A DNA stretch of 64,000 nucleotides, from NCBI GenBank assembly GCA_902776765.1, contig CACYRP010000010.1, positions 1 to 64,000 on the forward strand. The letters run 5' to 3'. Numbering within the stretch: the stretch's first letter is position 1; each line of letters opens with the position of its first letter. Below the pieces are notes generated by a model, which made no database searches, had not been told where the DNA came from, and saw only the letters and a list, made by a program, of their open reading frames with translations. This stretch comes from Fibrobacter succinogenes. Its GTDB lineage: Bacteria; Fibrobacterota; Fibrobacteria; Fibrobacterales; Fibrobacteraceae. Both the position numbers and the translations under genes were made by a program. Positions 8,928 through 18,527 of the stretch are shown in pieces.

Positions 8928-9506
8928 TTAAACCTTTTCACTTCTGCGAGAGTCGCCAAAATGACGAGCATCGCGTTCTTGCAAAGTTTTGCCCAAGTGC
9001 AAAAGCACCTGGTTTTCGACTTCGTCCTGTTCTTGCTCCATGCGAGCGTTCAGGTAGTTGAATGCAAGTACGTGCGGGATAGCGACCACAAGTCCAAGGA
9101 CCGTTGTCACGAGGGCAAACTTAATGCCCGTCGCAAAAGCGGATGGATCATCAAGACCTGAAGCCGCTATCACCGTAAATGCGTTGAAAATCCCCACGAC
9201 AGTACCTAAAAGACCAAGCATCGGAGAAATAGATGCAATGTTTTCGACGGTCGTGAGGCCCTTCGTGAGAGGAGAAAAAGCAAGGCCAATTTCGGTGCGG
9301 ATACTTTCCGTAATGATGTGATGATCTGTATTGCAAGTTACCACGCGGTGAATTACCTTATCTGTCAAACGCGGTTGCACAGTCTTATTAAAGACAATTA
9401 ACGAAATCACCTTCCAAATGATAATCGCATAACCAATAAAGTTCATGGCAACTAGGATATAGCCAATAAAACCGCCCTGCTTTACAAATTCGAGAATGAA
9501 ATTCAT
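8928..9506 (-). CDS. exbB: MotA/TolQ/ExbB proton channel protein
   Basis: The 192-residue protein has three membrane helices (about 12-36, 90-115 and 130-150) and the family signature IASISPMLGLLGTVVGIFNAF, followed by GIKFALVTTVLGLVVAIP. It is the channel subunit of the TonB energising complex. Its start overlaps the tonB stop (TAATG), implying coupled translation, and GGGAG serves as the ribosome binding site. Confidence 0.94.
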   Translation of the reverse strand: MNFILEFVKQGGFIGYILVAMNFIGYAIIIWKVISLIVFNKTVQPRLTDKVIHRVVTCNTDHHIITESIRTEIGLAFSPLTKGLTTVENIASISPMLGLLGTVVGIFNAFTVIAASGLDDPSAFATGIKFALVTTVLGLVVAIPHVLAFNYLNARMEQEQDEVENQVLLHLGKTLQERDARHFGDSRRSEKV

Positions 9507-10216
9507 TACGATCTCCCTGCATTAAGTTTATACTGGATAGGAATTTCAATCCTCCAGCGTTCTTTTTCTAAAATTTTTGGAATGGGATGAAACTTTTCCA
9601 TTTTTGCAACCGCATCCATCGCGCTATTATCCAAAGATGAATAGCGGCTCGATTCCGAGACTTCAACCTGTTCTATCTTGCCATCGGCAAGGATGGTGAA
9701 CCTCACACGTACTATGCCCTCCTGCTTCAAGCGTTTCGCCGTGGCAGGATAATCCTTGATCTGTTCCAACTGTTTTTTGAGCGAGCGCAAGTATGTGCGG
9801 GTCACCATTTTTACAGAATCAGCCGAAGGCCTGGGCGGTTCCTTTACTACAGGTGGCGCGGGCGGAGCCGGTGGAGCTTCGACTATGGGCTCTGCAGCCG
9901 CAACAGGAGCTGTTTCTACAATTGGTTCTGGCTCCGGTTCCGGGACTTTTTCTTCAATCGGCTTTTCAACAACCTTCGGGATTATTTTTGCGCGAACCAC
10001 CTTTTTTACGACAGGAGGCGCTTCGGGCGGAGGCGGAGGCGCAATATACACACGTTCGGCATGAATCACGGGAGAATCCGGACGATTGACCGGAATTTCT
10101 TTTTTTTGGAAATATGGATTCAAAAAGACCGCAACATGGATAAAAATTGCAACAACAAGCCCAAAATAAAAGGCCCTGTTGAACGAAAGTGCTGAATAAA
10201 TCCGTTTTTGCGTCAT
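9506..10216 (-). CDS. tonB: Energy transducer TonB
   Basis: The 236-residue protein has an N-terminal membrane anchor (about 14-32), a Pro/Glu/Val-rich periplasmic spacer (PPPPEAPPVV, PEPEPEPIVE, APPAPPAPPVV; about 55-130) and a C-terminal TonB domain (about 145-236). That domain carries YPATAKRLKQEGIVRVRFTI and VEVSESSRYSSLDNSAMDAV, the usual receptor-contacting fold. It heads the minus-strand operon tonB-exbB-exbD-RND-LolA-like-barrel. An upstream 20-bp-phased operator (10279-10309) suggests it is induced together with siderophore genes. Confidence 0.94.
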   Translation of the reverse strand: MTQKRIYSALSFNRAFYFGLVVAIFIHVAVFLNPYFQKKEIPVNRPDSPVIHAERVYIAPPPPPEAPPVVKKVVRAKIIPKVVEKPIEEKVPEPEPEPIVETAPVAAAEPIVEAPPAPPAPPVVKEPPRPSADSVKMVTRTYLRSLKKQLEQIKDYPATAKRLKQEGIVRVRFTILADGKIEQVEVSESSRYSSLDNSAMDAVAKMEKFHPIPKILEKERWRIEIPIQYKLNAGRS

Positions 10217-10278
10217 TTTTACATTTCTTTCTTCACAAAGACGCTAAAAAATAAATCTAAACGAGCCTTTTTTTCTAC

Positions 10279-10309
10279 TCTAAAAAGTCTTTAATCGGCC
10301 CAATTAGAC
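10279..10309. promoter_or_regulatory. Operator A upstream of tonB
   Basis: TCTAAAAAGTC (10279-10289) and CCCAATTAGAC (10299-10309) fit the half-site YCYAAWWAGWC and are exactly 20 bp apart. The surrounding 47 bases (10272-10318) align without gaps to 40438-40484 upstream of receptor 1: the left 14 bases are identical and the right 19 have two differences. It lies 63 bases before the tonB start. It is probably an AraC-type regulator site. Confidence 0.75.
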
Positions 10310-10361
10310 GAAGGTAACATTTTTTAAATAACTGGCAATTTTACACAAAATTCGGCCACAA

Positions 10362-10392
10362 TCCAAAAAGTTTTGCAAAAATCCAATCCGTC
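10362..10392. promoter_or_regulatory. Operator C upstream of the NRPS operon
   Basis: TCCAAAAAGTT (10362-10372) and TCCAATCCGTC (10382-10392) are again 20 bp apart. The first half-site plus the preceding A is identical to 46567-46578 upstream of the second ABC pair. It lies about 90 bases before the ABC1 start, so it is placed to activate the plus-strand biosynthetic operon. No clear -10/-35 pair could be chosen in the very AT-rich DNA between it and the gene. Confidence 0.7.
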
Positions 10393-10478
10393 TTTTTTTT
10401 GAGAAAAATCCACAAAAAAACATTCATCTGTTCTAAATTTTGTTAGCCAAATCTATCTTTTTCAGGAATTTCACAGCC

Positions 10479-12233
10479 ATGGTTACAGACAACACTCAAA
10501 AAAATTCATTCAAATTACTTTGGATGTACGCAGGGAATCAAAAAACAAAACTCGCCAAAGCCTCTTTTTTAGCAATCATTGGCGTTTTTTGCGGAATTGT
10601 TCCTTATTTTTGCGCAGCAAAATTGCTTTCTGTTTTTTATAATAAAATAGTAACGCTAAATGACATTCTCATTTATGGATTAACAGCAATTGCAGCCTTT
10701 GCCTTAAAAGCATATTTTTCGACAATTTCAACAATGACTTCGCACGAAGCAGCTTTTTCCATTTTAAAAACATTGCGTACAGCAATCACCAAAAAAATGG
10801 AACACATTCCCATGGGCGTAATGCTAGATAAAGCCTCGGGTTCATACAAAATGTTAGTCGTCGATACCGTTGAACGCATCGAAAAGCCTTTTGCGCACAT
10901 GGTGCCAGAAATGACGGCAAACATCGTGACCCCTTTAACGATAATCGTTGTTTTATTCGTGATGGATTGGCGCATGGCACTTGGCGCAATCGCAACAATT
11001 CCCGTGGGATTTTTGGTAACCATGGGGCAAATGATTGGCTACAAGGAAAAATCTGCACGCTATTACAAAGCCAATGCCGACATGAACGACGCCATTGTGG
11101 AATATGTAAACGGGATTGAAGTTATCAAGGCATTCAACCAAAGTGCTTCTTCTTTCGGAAAGTTCACAAACGCTTGCAAATACTACCGCGATACAACTCT
11201 TGAATGGTGGCGCAGTTGCTGGTTTTTCTCGGCAGCAGGTCTCAATACACTTTCTTCGACATTGCTTGTGACGCTTCCGCTCGGTACTTACTTGTTCATG
11301 AACGGAAAGATTGAATTTGCCACATTCCTCACTTGTGCGGTTCTCAGCATGGGCATTTCTGGGCCGATTCTTGCATCCATGAATTATGCCGAAATGTTCG
11401 CCTCCGTATTCCAGTCCTTCAAGCAAGTCAATGATTTTCTTGAAGAAAAAGATCAAATCCGACCGACCGAAAATGTGCAATTCAACGGCTCATCTTTTGA
11501 ATTCAAAAATGTTTCTTTTGGCTACAAAGACAAGAACGTTCTGAACAACATTTCATTTAAAACCGCAGAAAAAGGCGTTACCGCAATTGTCGGGCATTCG
11601 GGCAGCGGAAAATCGACTATTGCAAAATTGATGGCCGGATTTTGGGATGTCGGCAAAGGGGATATTTTACTTGGCGGCGTAAGCCTTTCCAAAATTCCGT
11701 TCAAGCAGCAAATGCAAAAAATCAGCTATGTGGCACAAGACAACTACTTGTTCAACACTTCTATTATGGAAAATATCCGCATGGGCCGCCCAGAAGCCAG
11801 TGATGAAGAAGTTTACGAGGCAGCAAAAGCCGCCGGATGCCACGAATTTATTAGTGCACTTGAAAACGGCTACGACACCATGGCAGGCGATGCCGGCAAC
11901 AGGCTTTCAGGAGGCGAACGCCAACGCATTACGATTGCGCGCGCCATTTTGAAAAATGCAGACGTCATCATCTTAGATGAAGCTACAGCTTATGCGGATC
12001 CCGAAAATGAAGCAGAGATTCAAAAGGCTCTTTCGAGACTCATTCACGATAAAGTTCTCATTGTCATCGCGCACAGACTTTCGACCATCAAGAACGCAGA
12101 AAAGATTCTCGTCATTGAAAACGGCGAAGTTGCCGACAGCGGCACCCATGATGAACTGATGAGCAAAAGCGCACTTTACAAGTCGATGTGGGAACGACAC
12201 ATGGCAAGTTCTGATTCCAAGGAGGTCGCATAA
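10479..12233 (+). CDS. ABC transporter permease/ATPase, YbtP/IrtA-like (first of pair)
   Basis: The 584-residue half-transporter has a six-helix type IV exporter-fold membrane domain (about 1-320) fused to an ATPase. The ATPase has Walker A GHSGSGKST, signature LSGGERQR and Walker B followed by LDEATAYADPENE. The ADPENE variant after Walker B is typical of the YbtP/YbtQ and IrtA/IrtB siderophore-uptake group as I remember it. The ATG at 10479 is chosen over an upstream TTG because of an AGGAA site. It is the first gene of the biosynthetic operon and overlaps the next by one base (TAATG), so the two probably form a heterodimer. Import of the ferric metallophore is likely, but export cannot be excluded. 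Confidence 0.9.
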   Translation: MVTDNTQKNSFKLLWMYAGNQKTKLAKASFLAIIGVFCGIVPYFCAAKLLSVFYNKIVTLNDILIYGLTAIAAFALKAYFSTISTMTSHEAAFSILKTLRTAITKKMEHIPMGVMLDKASGSYKMLVVDTVERIEKPFAHMVPEMTANIVTPLTIIVVLFVMDWRMALGAIATIPVGFLVTMGQMIGYKEKSARYYKANADMNDAIVEYVNGIEVIKAFNQSASSFGKFTNACKYYRDTTLEWWRSCWFFSAAGLNTLSSTLLVTLPLGTYLFMNGKIEFATFLTCAVLSMGISGPILASMNYAEMFASVFQSFKQVNDFLEEKDQIRPTENVQFNGSSFEFKNVSFGYKDKNVLNNISFKTAEKGVTAIVGHSGSGKSTIAKLMAGFWDVGKGDILLGGVSLSKIPFKQQMQKISYVAQDNYLFNTSIMENIRMGRPEASDEEVYEAAKAAGCHEFISALENGYDTMAGDAGNRLSGGERQRITIARAILKNADVIILDEATAYADPENEAEIQKALSRLIHDKVLIVIAHRLSTIKNAEKILVIENGEVADSGTHDELMSKSALYKSMWERHMASSDSKEVA

Positions 12234-13951
12234 TGCTTAAGACATTGAAGCGCATCATCAAGCTTTCGGGCAAATACAAGAACCGCGTTTATTGGGGACT
12301 TGTCTGTAGCGTTTTAAATTCCATTTTCAATAGCTGTTCTGTACTCGCCATTCTTTGGGTATTACTGCACATAGAAAAGCTCAATATGGATGTCATTTGG
12401 CAGACAGTCGGCATTCTGGCAGCAGGTCTTATCGGCAAAACGATTCTAAAATTTTTGACGAACATATTCATGCTGGCATCTGGGTACAACATTTTCACGG
12501 ACAAAAGACTTGAACTCGGTGACAAGCTGAAAAGCGCTCCCATGGGTTATTTTTCCAAGAAAACGCTCGGACGCATCAACAATACTATTACAACCAACAT
12601 GGCAACGCTCGAAAACTTTACCATGATGGCCGTCGATAATGTGGTAGGCGGCATCTTGCAAGGATTCGGCGTTTCCATATTCTTGATGATTTTCGATTGG
12701 AGAATTGGTCTCGTTGCTATTCTTGGAATTCTGCTTTCCATTATTTCACTTTCTACGATTCAAAAGAAATCAGGCTCACTTTCGCTAAAGCGCTACAATG
12801 CCGTTGAACGGGTCACCAACGATGTCATCGAATACATCCGCGGCATTGCAGTCATCCGCTCATTCGGTCGCGGAAACGCTTCAAAGCTTGACGAATGCTT
12901 TGACGAATTTGAAAAGACAAGCATCACGATGGAAAAAGCAATCCTTGTGCCGCACGGCTTTTTCAGGGCAACGCTGGAAGTTTTCAGCGGCATTATTATC
13001 ACGACAGCCGCATTGATGACATTCTATGGAGCGATGGATTTTACATACGGCATGATGTTTCTTGTTTCTGGATTCATTATTTATGGTCAAATGGAACTGC
13101 TCGCCAATGGAGCATTCATCATGGAACAAATCGAAACAGCAATGGACCAGATGGATGAAACTTACAATGTTCCAAAACTTACAGGAAATCAATCCGTCAG
13201 CGAAAATAGCACAGATATCGAAATCAAGAACGTTACATTCGGTTACGATTCACGCATTGTATTGAACAAAATAAATGCAAAAATTCCCGCAAAATCGAAA
13301 TGCGCTATTGTCGGCTATTCAGGCAGTGGTAAAACAACATTGTGCAACTTGATTGTCCGTTTTTGGGATGTAAATTCCGGATCGATTACTTTTGGCGGCA
13401 AAGACATCAGAAGTTATGCGCCCGATGAATTACTCTCGCACTTTTCCATGGTATTCCAGAACGTATTCCTGTTCAACGATACTGTAGAAAACAATATCAA
13501 GTTTGGTTGCCCTAGCGCTACGCATGAGCAAATTGTCGAAGTCGCAAAGCGCGCTCGTTGCCACGAATTCATCGAAGCGTTGCCGAATGGATATAACACC
13601 ATCATCGGTGAAAACGGCAGCAGTCTTTCTGGCGGCGAAAAGCAGCGCATTTCCATTGCACGCGCTCTTTTGAAAGACGCCCCGGTTGTCATTCTCGACG
13701 AAGCCACTTCTTCTGTGGATCCTGAAAATGAATCAGAACTGATGGAAGCTATTGCAGAACTCACTAAAGGCAAGACCGTGATTTCTATTGCACACCGCTT
13801 GAACACCGTCAAAAATGCCGATCAAATTCTTGTGATTGACCACGGAAACATTGTGCAACGCGGAACCCATCAAGAGCTCTGCAACGTCGATGGAGTCTAC
13901 AAGAAATTTTTGGATATAAGGCAGTCTTCTGCAGGCTGGAGCATTACCTAA
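12233..13951 (+). CDS. ABC transporter permease/ATPase, YbtQ/IrtB-like (second of pair)
   Basis: The 572-residue half-transporter is organised like its neighbour, with an N-terminal membrane domain and a C-terminal ATPase: Walker A GYSGSGKTT, signature LSGGEKQR and LDEATSSVDPENE. An AAGGAGG ribosome binding site lies inside the end of the preceding gene and the start overlaps its stop, as expected for equimolar subunits. The pair parallels YbtP/YbtQ at the head of yersiniabactin-type loci. Confidence 0.9.
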   Translation: MLKTLKRIIKLSGKYKNRVYWGLVCSVLNSIFNSCSVLAILWVLLHIEKLNMDVIWQTVGILAAGLIGKTILKFLTNIFMLASGYNIFTDKRLELGDKLKSAPMGYFSKKTLGRINNTITTNMATLENFTMMAVDNVVGGILQGFGVSIFLMIFDWRIGLVAILGILLSIISLSTIQKKSGSLSLKRYNAVERVTNDVIEYIRGIAVIRSFGRGNASKLDECFDEFEKTSITMEKAILVPHGFFRATLEVFSGIIITTAALMTFYGAMDFTYGMMFLVSGFIIYGQMELLANGAFIMEQIETAMDQMDETYNVPKLTGNQSVSENSTDIEIKNVTFGYDSRIVLNKINAKIPAKSKCAIVGYSGSGKTTLCNLIVRFWDVNSGSITFGGKDIRSYAPDELLSHFSMVFQNVFLFNDTVENNIKFGCPSATHEQIVEVAKRARCHEFIEALPNGYNTIIGENGSSLSGGEKQRISIARALLKDAPVVILDEATSSVDPENESELMEAIAELTKGKTVISIAHRLNTVKNADQILVIDHGNIVQRGTHQELCNVDGVYKKFLDIRQSSAGWSIT

Positions 13952-13969
13952 ACAAGGGAAACGACAAAA

Positions 13970-14713
13970 ATGGAAAAAACTCTTGAGGAACGTTGGTTCC
14001 CCTTTACCACTTATTGTCTTAACGATACCGAACACAAAAAAATTTTCTGTTTCCACCACGCCGGTGGTAGCGCAAGCGTTTACCGCAAATGGACTCTTGA
14101 AAAGAAGAATATGAATTTCGTTTGCGTTGAATTGCCAGGCAAAGGAACACGCCGCCGCGAGCCATTTGTAGGCGATTTCACAAAACTTCTTGAACCACTT
14201 TGTCAAAGCATTATCAAGGTCACACACGGCAAGCCATTTATTCTATTCGGTCACAGCATGGGCGCTGCCATGGCATTCTATGTCGCTGAATATTTGCAAA
14301 GCAAGTACAATGTCAAGCCAGAAAAATTGATTGCAGCAGGCCGCCAAGCCCCGCAAGATGAAGATCCCAGCGAATTTAAGACTTGGATGGATGATGACGC
14401 CCTCATCCGTGAACTGAAAAAATACAATGCGACACCTAAGGAAATTCTTGAAAATCAAGAATTACTCCATTTCGTTCTACCAGAAGTCCGCAAGGATTAC
14501 ACATTGAATGAAAGCTTGATTTATCACGGAGAGCGCATCGATACACCGATTTACATCAATTGCGGCTCCAAGGACTTTGGCGCGACCGCTTCAATTATGC
14601 AACGCTGGCAATCAGTGACTACAAAAGAATTTAAAGAAAAAGAATTCGAAGGCGATCACTTTTTCGTTTTGAATTCTGAACAGTATCCCGAATACCTCGC
14701 TACCGCAGGCTAA
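13970..14713 (+). CDS. Type II (editing) thioesterase, YbtT/PchC-like
   Basis: The 247-residue alpha/beta hydrolase starts with the FCFHHAGGSASVYRKW segment typical of external NRPS thioesterases. Its nucleophile elbow is GHSMG (Ser96), with a likely Asp at 202 in GSKDFGA and His at 230 in EGDHFFV. Such enzymes remove misloaded groups from carrier domains. Its place between the transporter genes and the first NRPS gene matches the YbtT and PchC context. Confidence 0.92.
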   Translation: MEKTLEERWFPFTTYCLNDTEHKKIFCFHHAGGSASVYRKWTLEKKNMNFVCVELPGKGTRRREPFVGDFTKLLEPLCQSIIKVTHGKPFILFGHSMGAAMAFYVAEYLQSKYNVKPEKLIAAGRQAPQDEDPSEFKTWMDDDALIRELKKYNATPKEILENQELLHFVLPEVRKDYTLNESLIYHGERIDTPIYINCGSKDFGATASIMQRWQSVTTKEFKEKEFEGDHFFVLNSEQYPEYLATAG

Positions 14714-14719
14714 AAAAAT

Positions 14720-17449
14720 ATGTTCACCAATAATCTCGAATGCATCCATTCTGCCGTTTTTGCAAAGGCGAAAGAAACACCAAACGCAACAGCACTCGTT
14801 TCGCGAAATGCAAATGGCAGCTACAACCAAACAACTTACGCAGAACTTTCTGAAAACGCTTTGAAAATTGCAACAGCGCTTAAAAAGACGGGTATAAAAG
14901 CGAAAGATTTTGTCGCCATCGTTCTCCCCAAAGGCATGGAACAAGTGTTCTGCACGCTAGGCATTCAGGCCGTTGGAGCGGCCTATATTCCCGTTGGCAT
15001 CCACCAGCCCATCGAAAGAATGCACAAGATTTTTGATGCCGCAAAGATTTCGGGAATCATCACAGACACAGCTCATGCAGAACAAATTCGCAAAGAAAAT
15101 CCAGCTTGGAAAGTGATTGAAATTGACAACGCACTGCAAAACGAGCCTTTGCCTATTGACGAAATCATCGAAGACCCAACAAGCCTAGCCTACGTCATTT
15201 TCACATCAGGCACAACAGGCGTTCCCAAGGGCGTCATGATTTCACATCGTGGTGCAAGCAATACCATTCGCGACATCAACGAACGCTACAACATATCGGC
15301 CAATGACGCCTGCATGGCCATTTCAGAATTGGACTTTGATCTTTCCGTCTATGACATTTTCGGCATGCTATCCACCGGCGGCAAGGTCATTGTCCTCTCT
15401 GAAGAAACCAAAAAAGAAGCAAACGTCTGGAAACAAATCGCAGCAGAGCAAAATGTGACATTGTGGAATTCTGTCCCAGCCCTTTTTGAAATGTTCACAA
15501 TTGTTCTCGGCAAGAGCGCAGAAGGAATTAACCTAAAGACAATTTTACTTTCGGGCGATTGGATTCCACTTTCACTTTTCGAAACGACCAAAAAACTTTG
15601 GCCGAATTGCCGATTTATTTCTTTGGGAGGTGCAACCGAAGCTTCCATTTGGTCGGTCTATTACGAAGTCAACGCCCTTTCTGCCGACTGGAAATCCATT
15701 CCTTACGGCAAGGGATTAAAGAACCAAAAGATTCGCATTGTTAGCGAAAACGGTATCGAGTGCGCGCAAGGCGAAGCTGGTGAACTATGGATTGGAGGCA
15801 TCAGTGTTGCCGAAGGTTACTTGAATCAGCCAGAACTTACTAAAGATCGATTCCCTATAATATACGGAGAACGTTGGTACAAAACGGGAGACAAAGCCCG
15901 CATAATGCCGAACGGCAACTCCGAATTTTTAGGACGCCTCGATACGCAAATCAAGCTTGGCGGCTACCGCATAGAACTTGGCGAAATCGAAAATGTCATC
16001 AAGAAAAACACACGAATCATAAATGCCGCTGCTGTTGTTGTCGAAAACGGAGCAAAAAAAGAAATTGCAGCAGCGATCATCCCTGCACTCGCCAACGATA
16101 GAATTGCGAAATACGATTACAAATTCATCGACAATTACGCCGATGAAACATTACACGACCGCACCAACGCTGTGGCCGCGCTTATCCACACCATCCGTTC
16201 CAACATCAAAGCTATTCCTGAAAAAACAAAGAACGCTTTTGCGTTATGGGGCCATTGGCTTTTCCAAAACGGCTTTGAAAGCATACGGCCTACGGTTGAA
16301 TCTGATTTTTCAAAAAAACTGAACAGTAACGAAAACATCGAACTGCTACAAAATGTACTTCTCGGAAAACGCCCAGAAGCGGACCTGTTAACAAATGAAT
16401 TTTTCGCTCCCGAAAAATTGCTCTGCGAAAGTGCCCCTTTCAAGACGTTTATCAATAAAGTTGTATCTCACGCCGCAACTACCGAAGCAAAGAAAATCGC
16501 ATTCCTCAACGCACGTTCTGGAATTGGCGCCAGTGAATTTTTGAAGGAATACGAAAAGAACGGTATGGAAGTTACGCTATTCGATGAATCTACCGGCATG
16601 CTTGATGCCGCAAGAGATTCGTTAACCGCATGGAAAAATCGCGTTAAATTCAAGCAGCTCGATTTAAGCGCAGGCGTAAAGGACTTAGACACATTCGACC
16701 TTGTGATTGACGCAGGTTTCTTGCACACATACAACAACCCCGCCAACGCACTTGCTTTCGCCTACATGATTCTCAAGAAAGGCGGAACATTCATGGCACT
16801 TGATTTCGAAAACTTTGACCCCGTAGCCATCGTAAGCTCAGCGGTCCTCGAAAATGGCTTTGAAAAATACACACGTTTGCGCCGTTTCACATCACTTTTA
16901 TCCGACGAAGAATGGGAATCCATTTTTAGAGAATTGCCATTCGATACAATTTCGCTCGAAAATAATTCGCACTTTGTACAGACGATCATTGCACAAAAGG
17001 CAATGGATGCCAAGGAAATTCTCGGCGAAGCATTCAATGCGTACTTGAAAGAAAATCTCGTACCCTACATGATTCCAGCCAGGACTGAAGTTTTCGTCAA
17101 GTTTCCGCTCACAAACAACGCTAAAGTTGACCGCAAAGCCATTACGGAACTGCTGAAGAAAGCCGCAGACAACGAAAACATTGATGAAAATTACCAAGGG
17201 CGTGAAGCTGACCTTGCCGTAATTTGGAAGCAACTTTTGTCTTTAGAAAAAATCGACCGTCATGCAAGTTTCTTTGAAATCGGTGGAGACAGTTTGCTCG
17301 CCACGCGATTCCTCGAAAAAGTCCACACGCAATATGGTGTTGAAATTTCGCTCAGGGAAATTTTTGAAAACGCAGAGCTCAACAATCTTGCCAAGATTTT
17401 TGATGAACGCATTAACGCCTTAGGCGATATCGAAGAGGGGGAAATATGA
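14720..17449 (+). CDS. NRPS: A (Cys)-pseudo-methyltransferase-PCP, no condensation domain
   Basis: The 909-residue protein begins directly with an adenylation domain (about 10-450): A3 FTSGTTGVPKG (161-171), FDLSVYD (206-212), WNSVP (249-253) and GGATEASIW (303-311). The pocket residues read D-L-Y-N-L-S-L-I-W, the cysteine code known from pyochelin/yersiniabactin synthetases. Between A8 (YRIELGEIE) and A10 (NNAKVDRKA, about 799-807) is a methyltransferase-like insertion of about 330 residues whose SAM motif I is eroded (LNARSGIGAS instead of an E-x-G-x-G-x-G core). It may act as a PchE-type epimerase or be inert. A PCP follows with Ser858 in GGDSL. There is no C or Cy domain, so a partner must supply it; the stand-alone Cy protein at 26495 is the obvious candidate. 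Confidence 0.9.
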   Translation: MFTNNLECIHSAVFAKAKETPNATALVSRNANGSYNQTTYAELSENALKIATALKKTGIKAKDFVAIVLPKGMEQVFCTLGIQAVGAAYIPVGIHQPIERMHKIFDAAKISGIITDTAHAEQIRKENPAWKVIEIDNALQNEPLPIDEIIEDPTSLAYVIFTSGTTGVPKGVMISHRGASNTIRDINERYNISANDACMAISELDFDLSVYDIFGMLSTGGKVIVLSEETKKEANVWKQIAAEQNVTLWNSVPALFEMFTIVLGKSAEGINLKTILLSGDWIPLSLFETTKKLWPNCRFISLGGATEASIWSVYYEVNALSADWKSIPYGKGLKNQKIRIVSENGIECAQGEAGELWIGGISVAEGYLNQPELTKDRFPIIYGERWYKTGDKARIMPNGNSEFLGRLDTQIKLGGYRIELGEIENVIKKNTRIINAAAVVVENGAKKEIAAAIIPALANDRIAKYDYKFIDNYADETLHDRTNAVAALIHTIRSNIKAIPEKTKNAFALWGHWLFQNGFESIRPTVESDFSKKLNSNENIELLQNVLLGKRPEADLLTNEFFAPEKLLCESAPFKTFINKVVSHAATTEAKKIAFLNARSGIGASEFLKEYEKNGMEVTLFDESTGMLDAARDSLTAWKNRVKFKQLDLSAGVKDLDTFDLVIDAGFLHTYNNPANALAFAYMILKKGGTFMALDFENFDPVAIVSSAVLENGFEKYTRLRRFTSLLSDEEWESIFRELPFDTISLENNSHFVQTIIAQKAMDAKEILGEAFNAYLKENLVPYMIPARTEVFVKFPLTNNAKVDRKAITELLKKAADNENIDENYQGREADLAVIWKQLLSLEKIDRHASFFEIGGDSLLATRFLEKVHTQYGVEISLREIFENAELNNLAKIFDERINALGDIEEGEI

Positions 17450-18525
17450 TAGGAATTTTGGGCGCTTACGGAGCTACAGGCATCTGGGCAACTCGTTTTA
17501 TCAAAAATAATTCAAATAATAGTCTTCGCATCGGTGGACGCAACATCGACAAAGTTCCACAAGAATTACGCGAAGAATGGAAAGATGCCGAATGGGTTAA
17601 AGTAAACGTTTCTGACAAAGAAAGCATCGAAAAGTTTATAAACGGATGCGAGACGATTCTTGACTGCGCCAAGCTTTCGGTAGAACAAACTAGACTCATG
17701 GACGAGATAGCCGAAGCAAAAGGAGTCTCTGTTTTGCATCTTGGAATTGCAGGATTCGAGCGCCAAGAATCGAAAGTTCCCATATTCTACGGAACGGGAG
17801 CCATTCCAGGACTTTCTGGATTGATTCCACAATATCTGTCTAAAAAATTCGATCATGTAACATCGCTTGAATTTTATTATGGCGGGTTAGGAGCATTTTC
17901 GTACACTGCAGCAAATGATTTCATCGACAGTCTCCATAATGACGACAATCGCACCATGGTCTATTGGAAAAACGGTGAAATTCTCCCATTCGAGCCATCA
18001 GCAAACGATTATTCCGAAGATTTAAAATCGGTTATTCCCATCAATAAAATGTTTCCATTTTTCGATGGCGAAGCCGAGGCCATAACGCGCAAACTGAATA
18101 TAGATGAAGCACGATTCCACATGTGCCTCAGCGGCAAGCGCATGATTGAAATAATGAACTCCGCAAGGCATCAATACAAACAAAATCCTGACGAGACAAT
18201 TAAAAAACTTTGCACCGCAAGCAAACTCGATACGTTCGGAATCAAAGAGAACACATTCTATTTGTGCATTATGGAAGGCGTCAAAGATAACGCCCCCGCA
18301 AAATTCAAGATGACCGTTTCTGGGCTCGGTCCCTCGCCATTGACAGGCGTTAGCGCTGGGGCAGCAACACTTTGCCTTACTAAAGATGCAAAAAATTGCA
18401 AAACAATATTGCTTGGCGAAAGCGATTTAGCAACACCCATCATCGATTCACTCATAGCAAACGAACCTGATTTTTCTTGCGAAATCAAGGATATGAACGC
18501 AATAGAAATCGAGGGAGAAATTTAA
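17446..18525 (+). CDS. Saccharopine dehydrogenase-like NAD(P)-dependent reductase
   Basis: The 359-residue protein starts with a Rossmann fingerprint (IGILGAYGATGIWATRFI) and has the general plan of saccharopine dehydrogenase-like NADP-binding proteins, with a C-terminal segment SGLGPSPLTGVSAGAATLCL. It overlaps the NRPS stop by four bases (ATGA) and is followed two bases later by an Irp3/YbtU-like reductase. Proteins of this kind occur in some pyochelin-type clusters (enantio-pyochelin PchK is the case I recall) as an alternative thiazoline reductase. A role in reducing a thiazoline or another imine in the assembly line is inferred. Confidence 0.72.
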   Translation: MIGILGAYGATGIWATRFIKNNSNNSLRIGGRNIDKVPQELREEWKDAEWVKVNVSDKESIEKFINGCETILDCAKLSVEQTRLMDEIAEAKGVSVLHLGIAGFERQESKVPIFYGTGAIPGLSGLIPQYLSKKFDHVTSLEFYYGGLGAFSYTAANDFIDSLHNDDNRTMVYWKNGEILPFEPSANDYSEDLKSVIPINKMFPFFDGEAEAITRKLNIDEARFHMCLSGKRMIEIMNSARHQYKQNPDETIKKLCTASKLDTFGIKENTFYLCIMEGVKDNAPAKFKMTVSGLGPSPLTGVSAGAATLCLTKDAKNCKTILLGESDLATPIIDSLIANEPDFSCEIKDMNAIEIEGEI

Positions 18526-18527
18526 AA

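Noticed and set aside
10217-10478. Classical Fur box controlling the divergent promoters.
   Set aside because: No convincing GATAATGATAATC-type 19-mer was found; the 20-bp-phased sites explain the region better.
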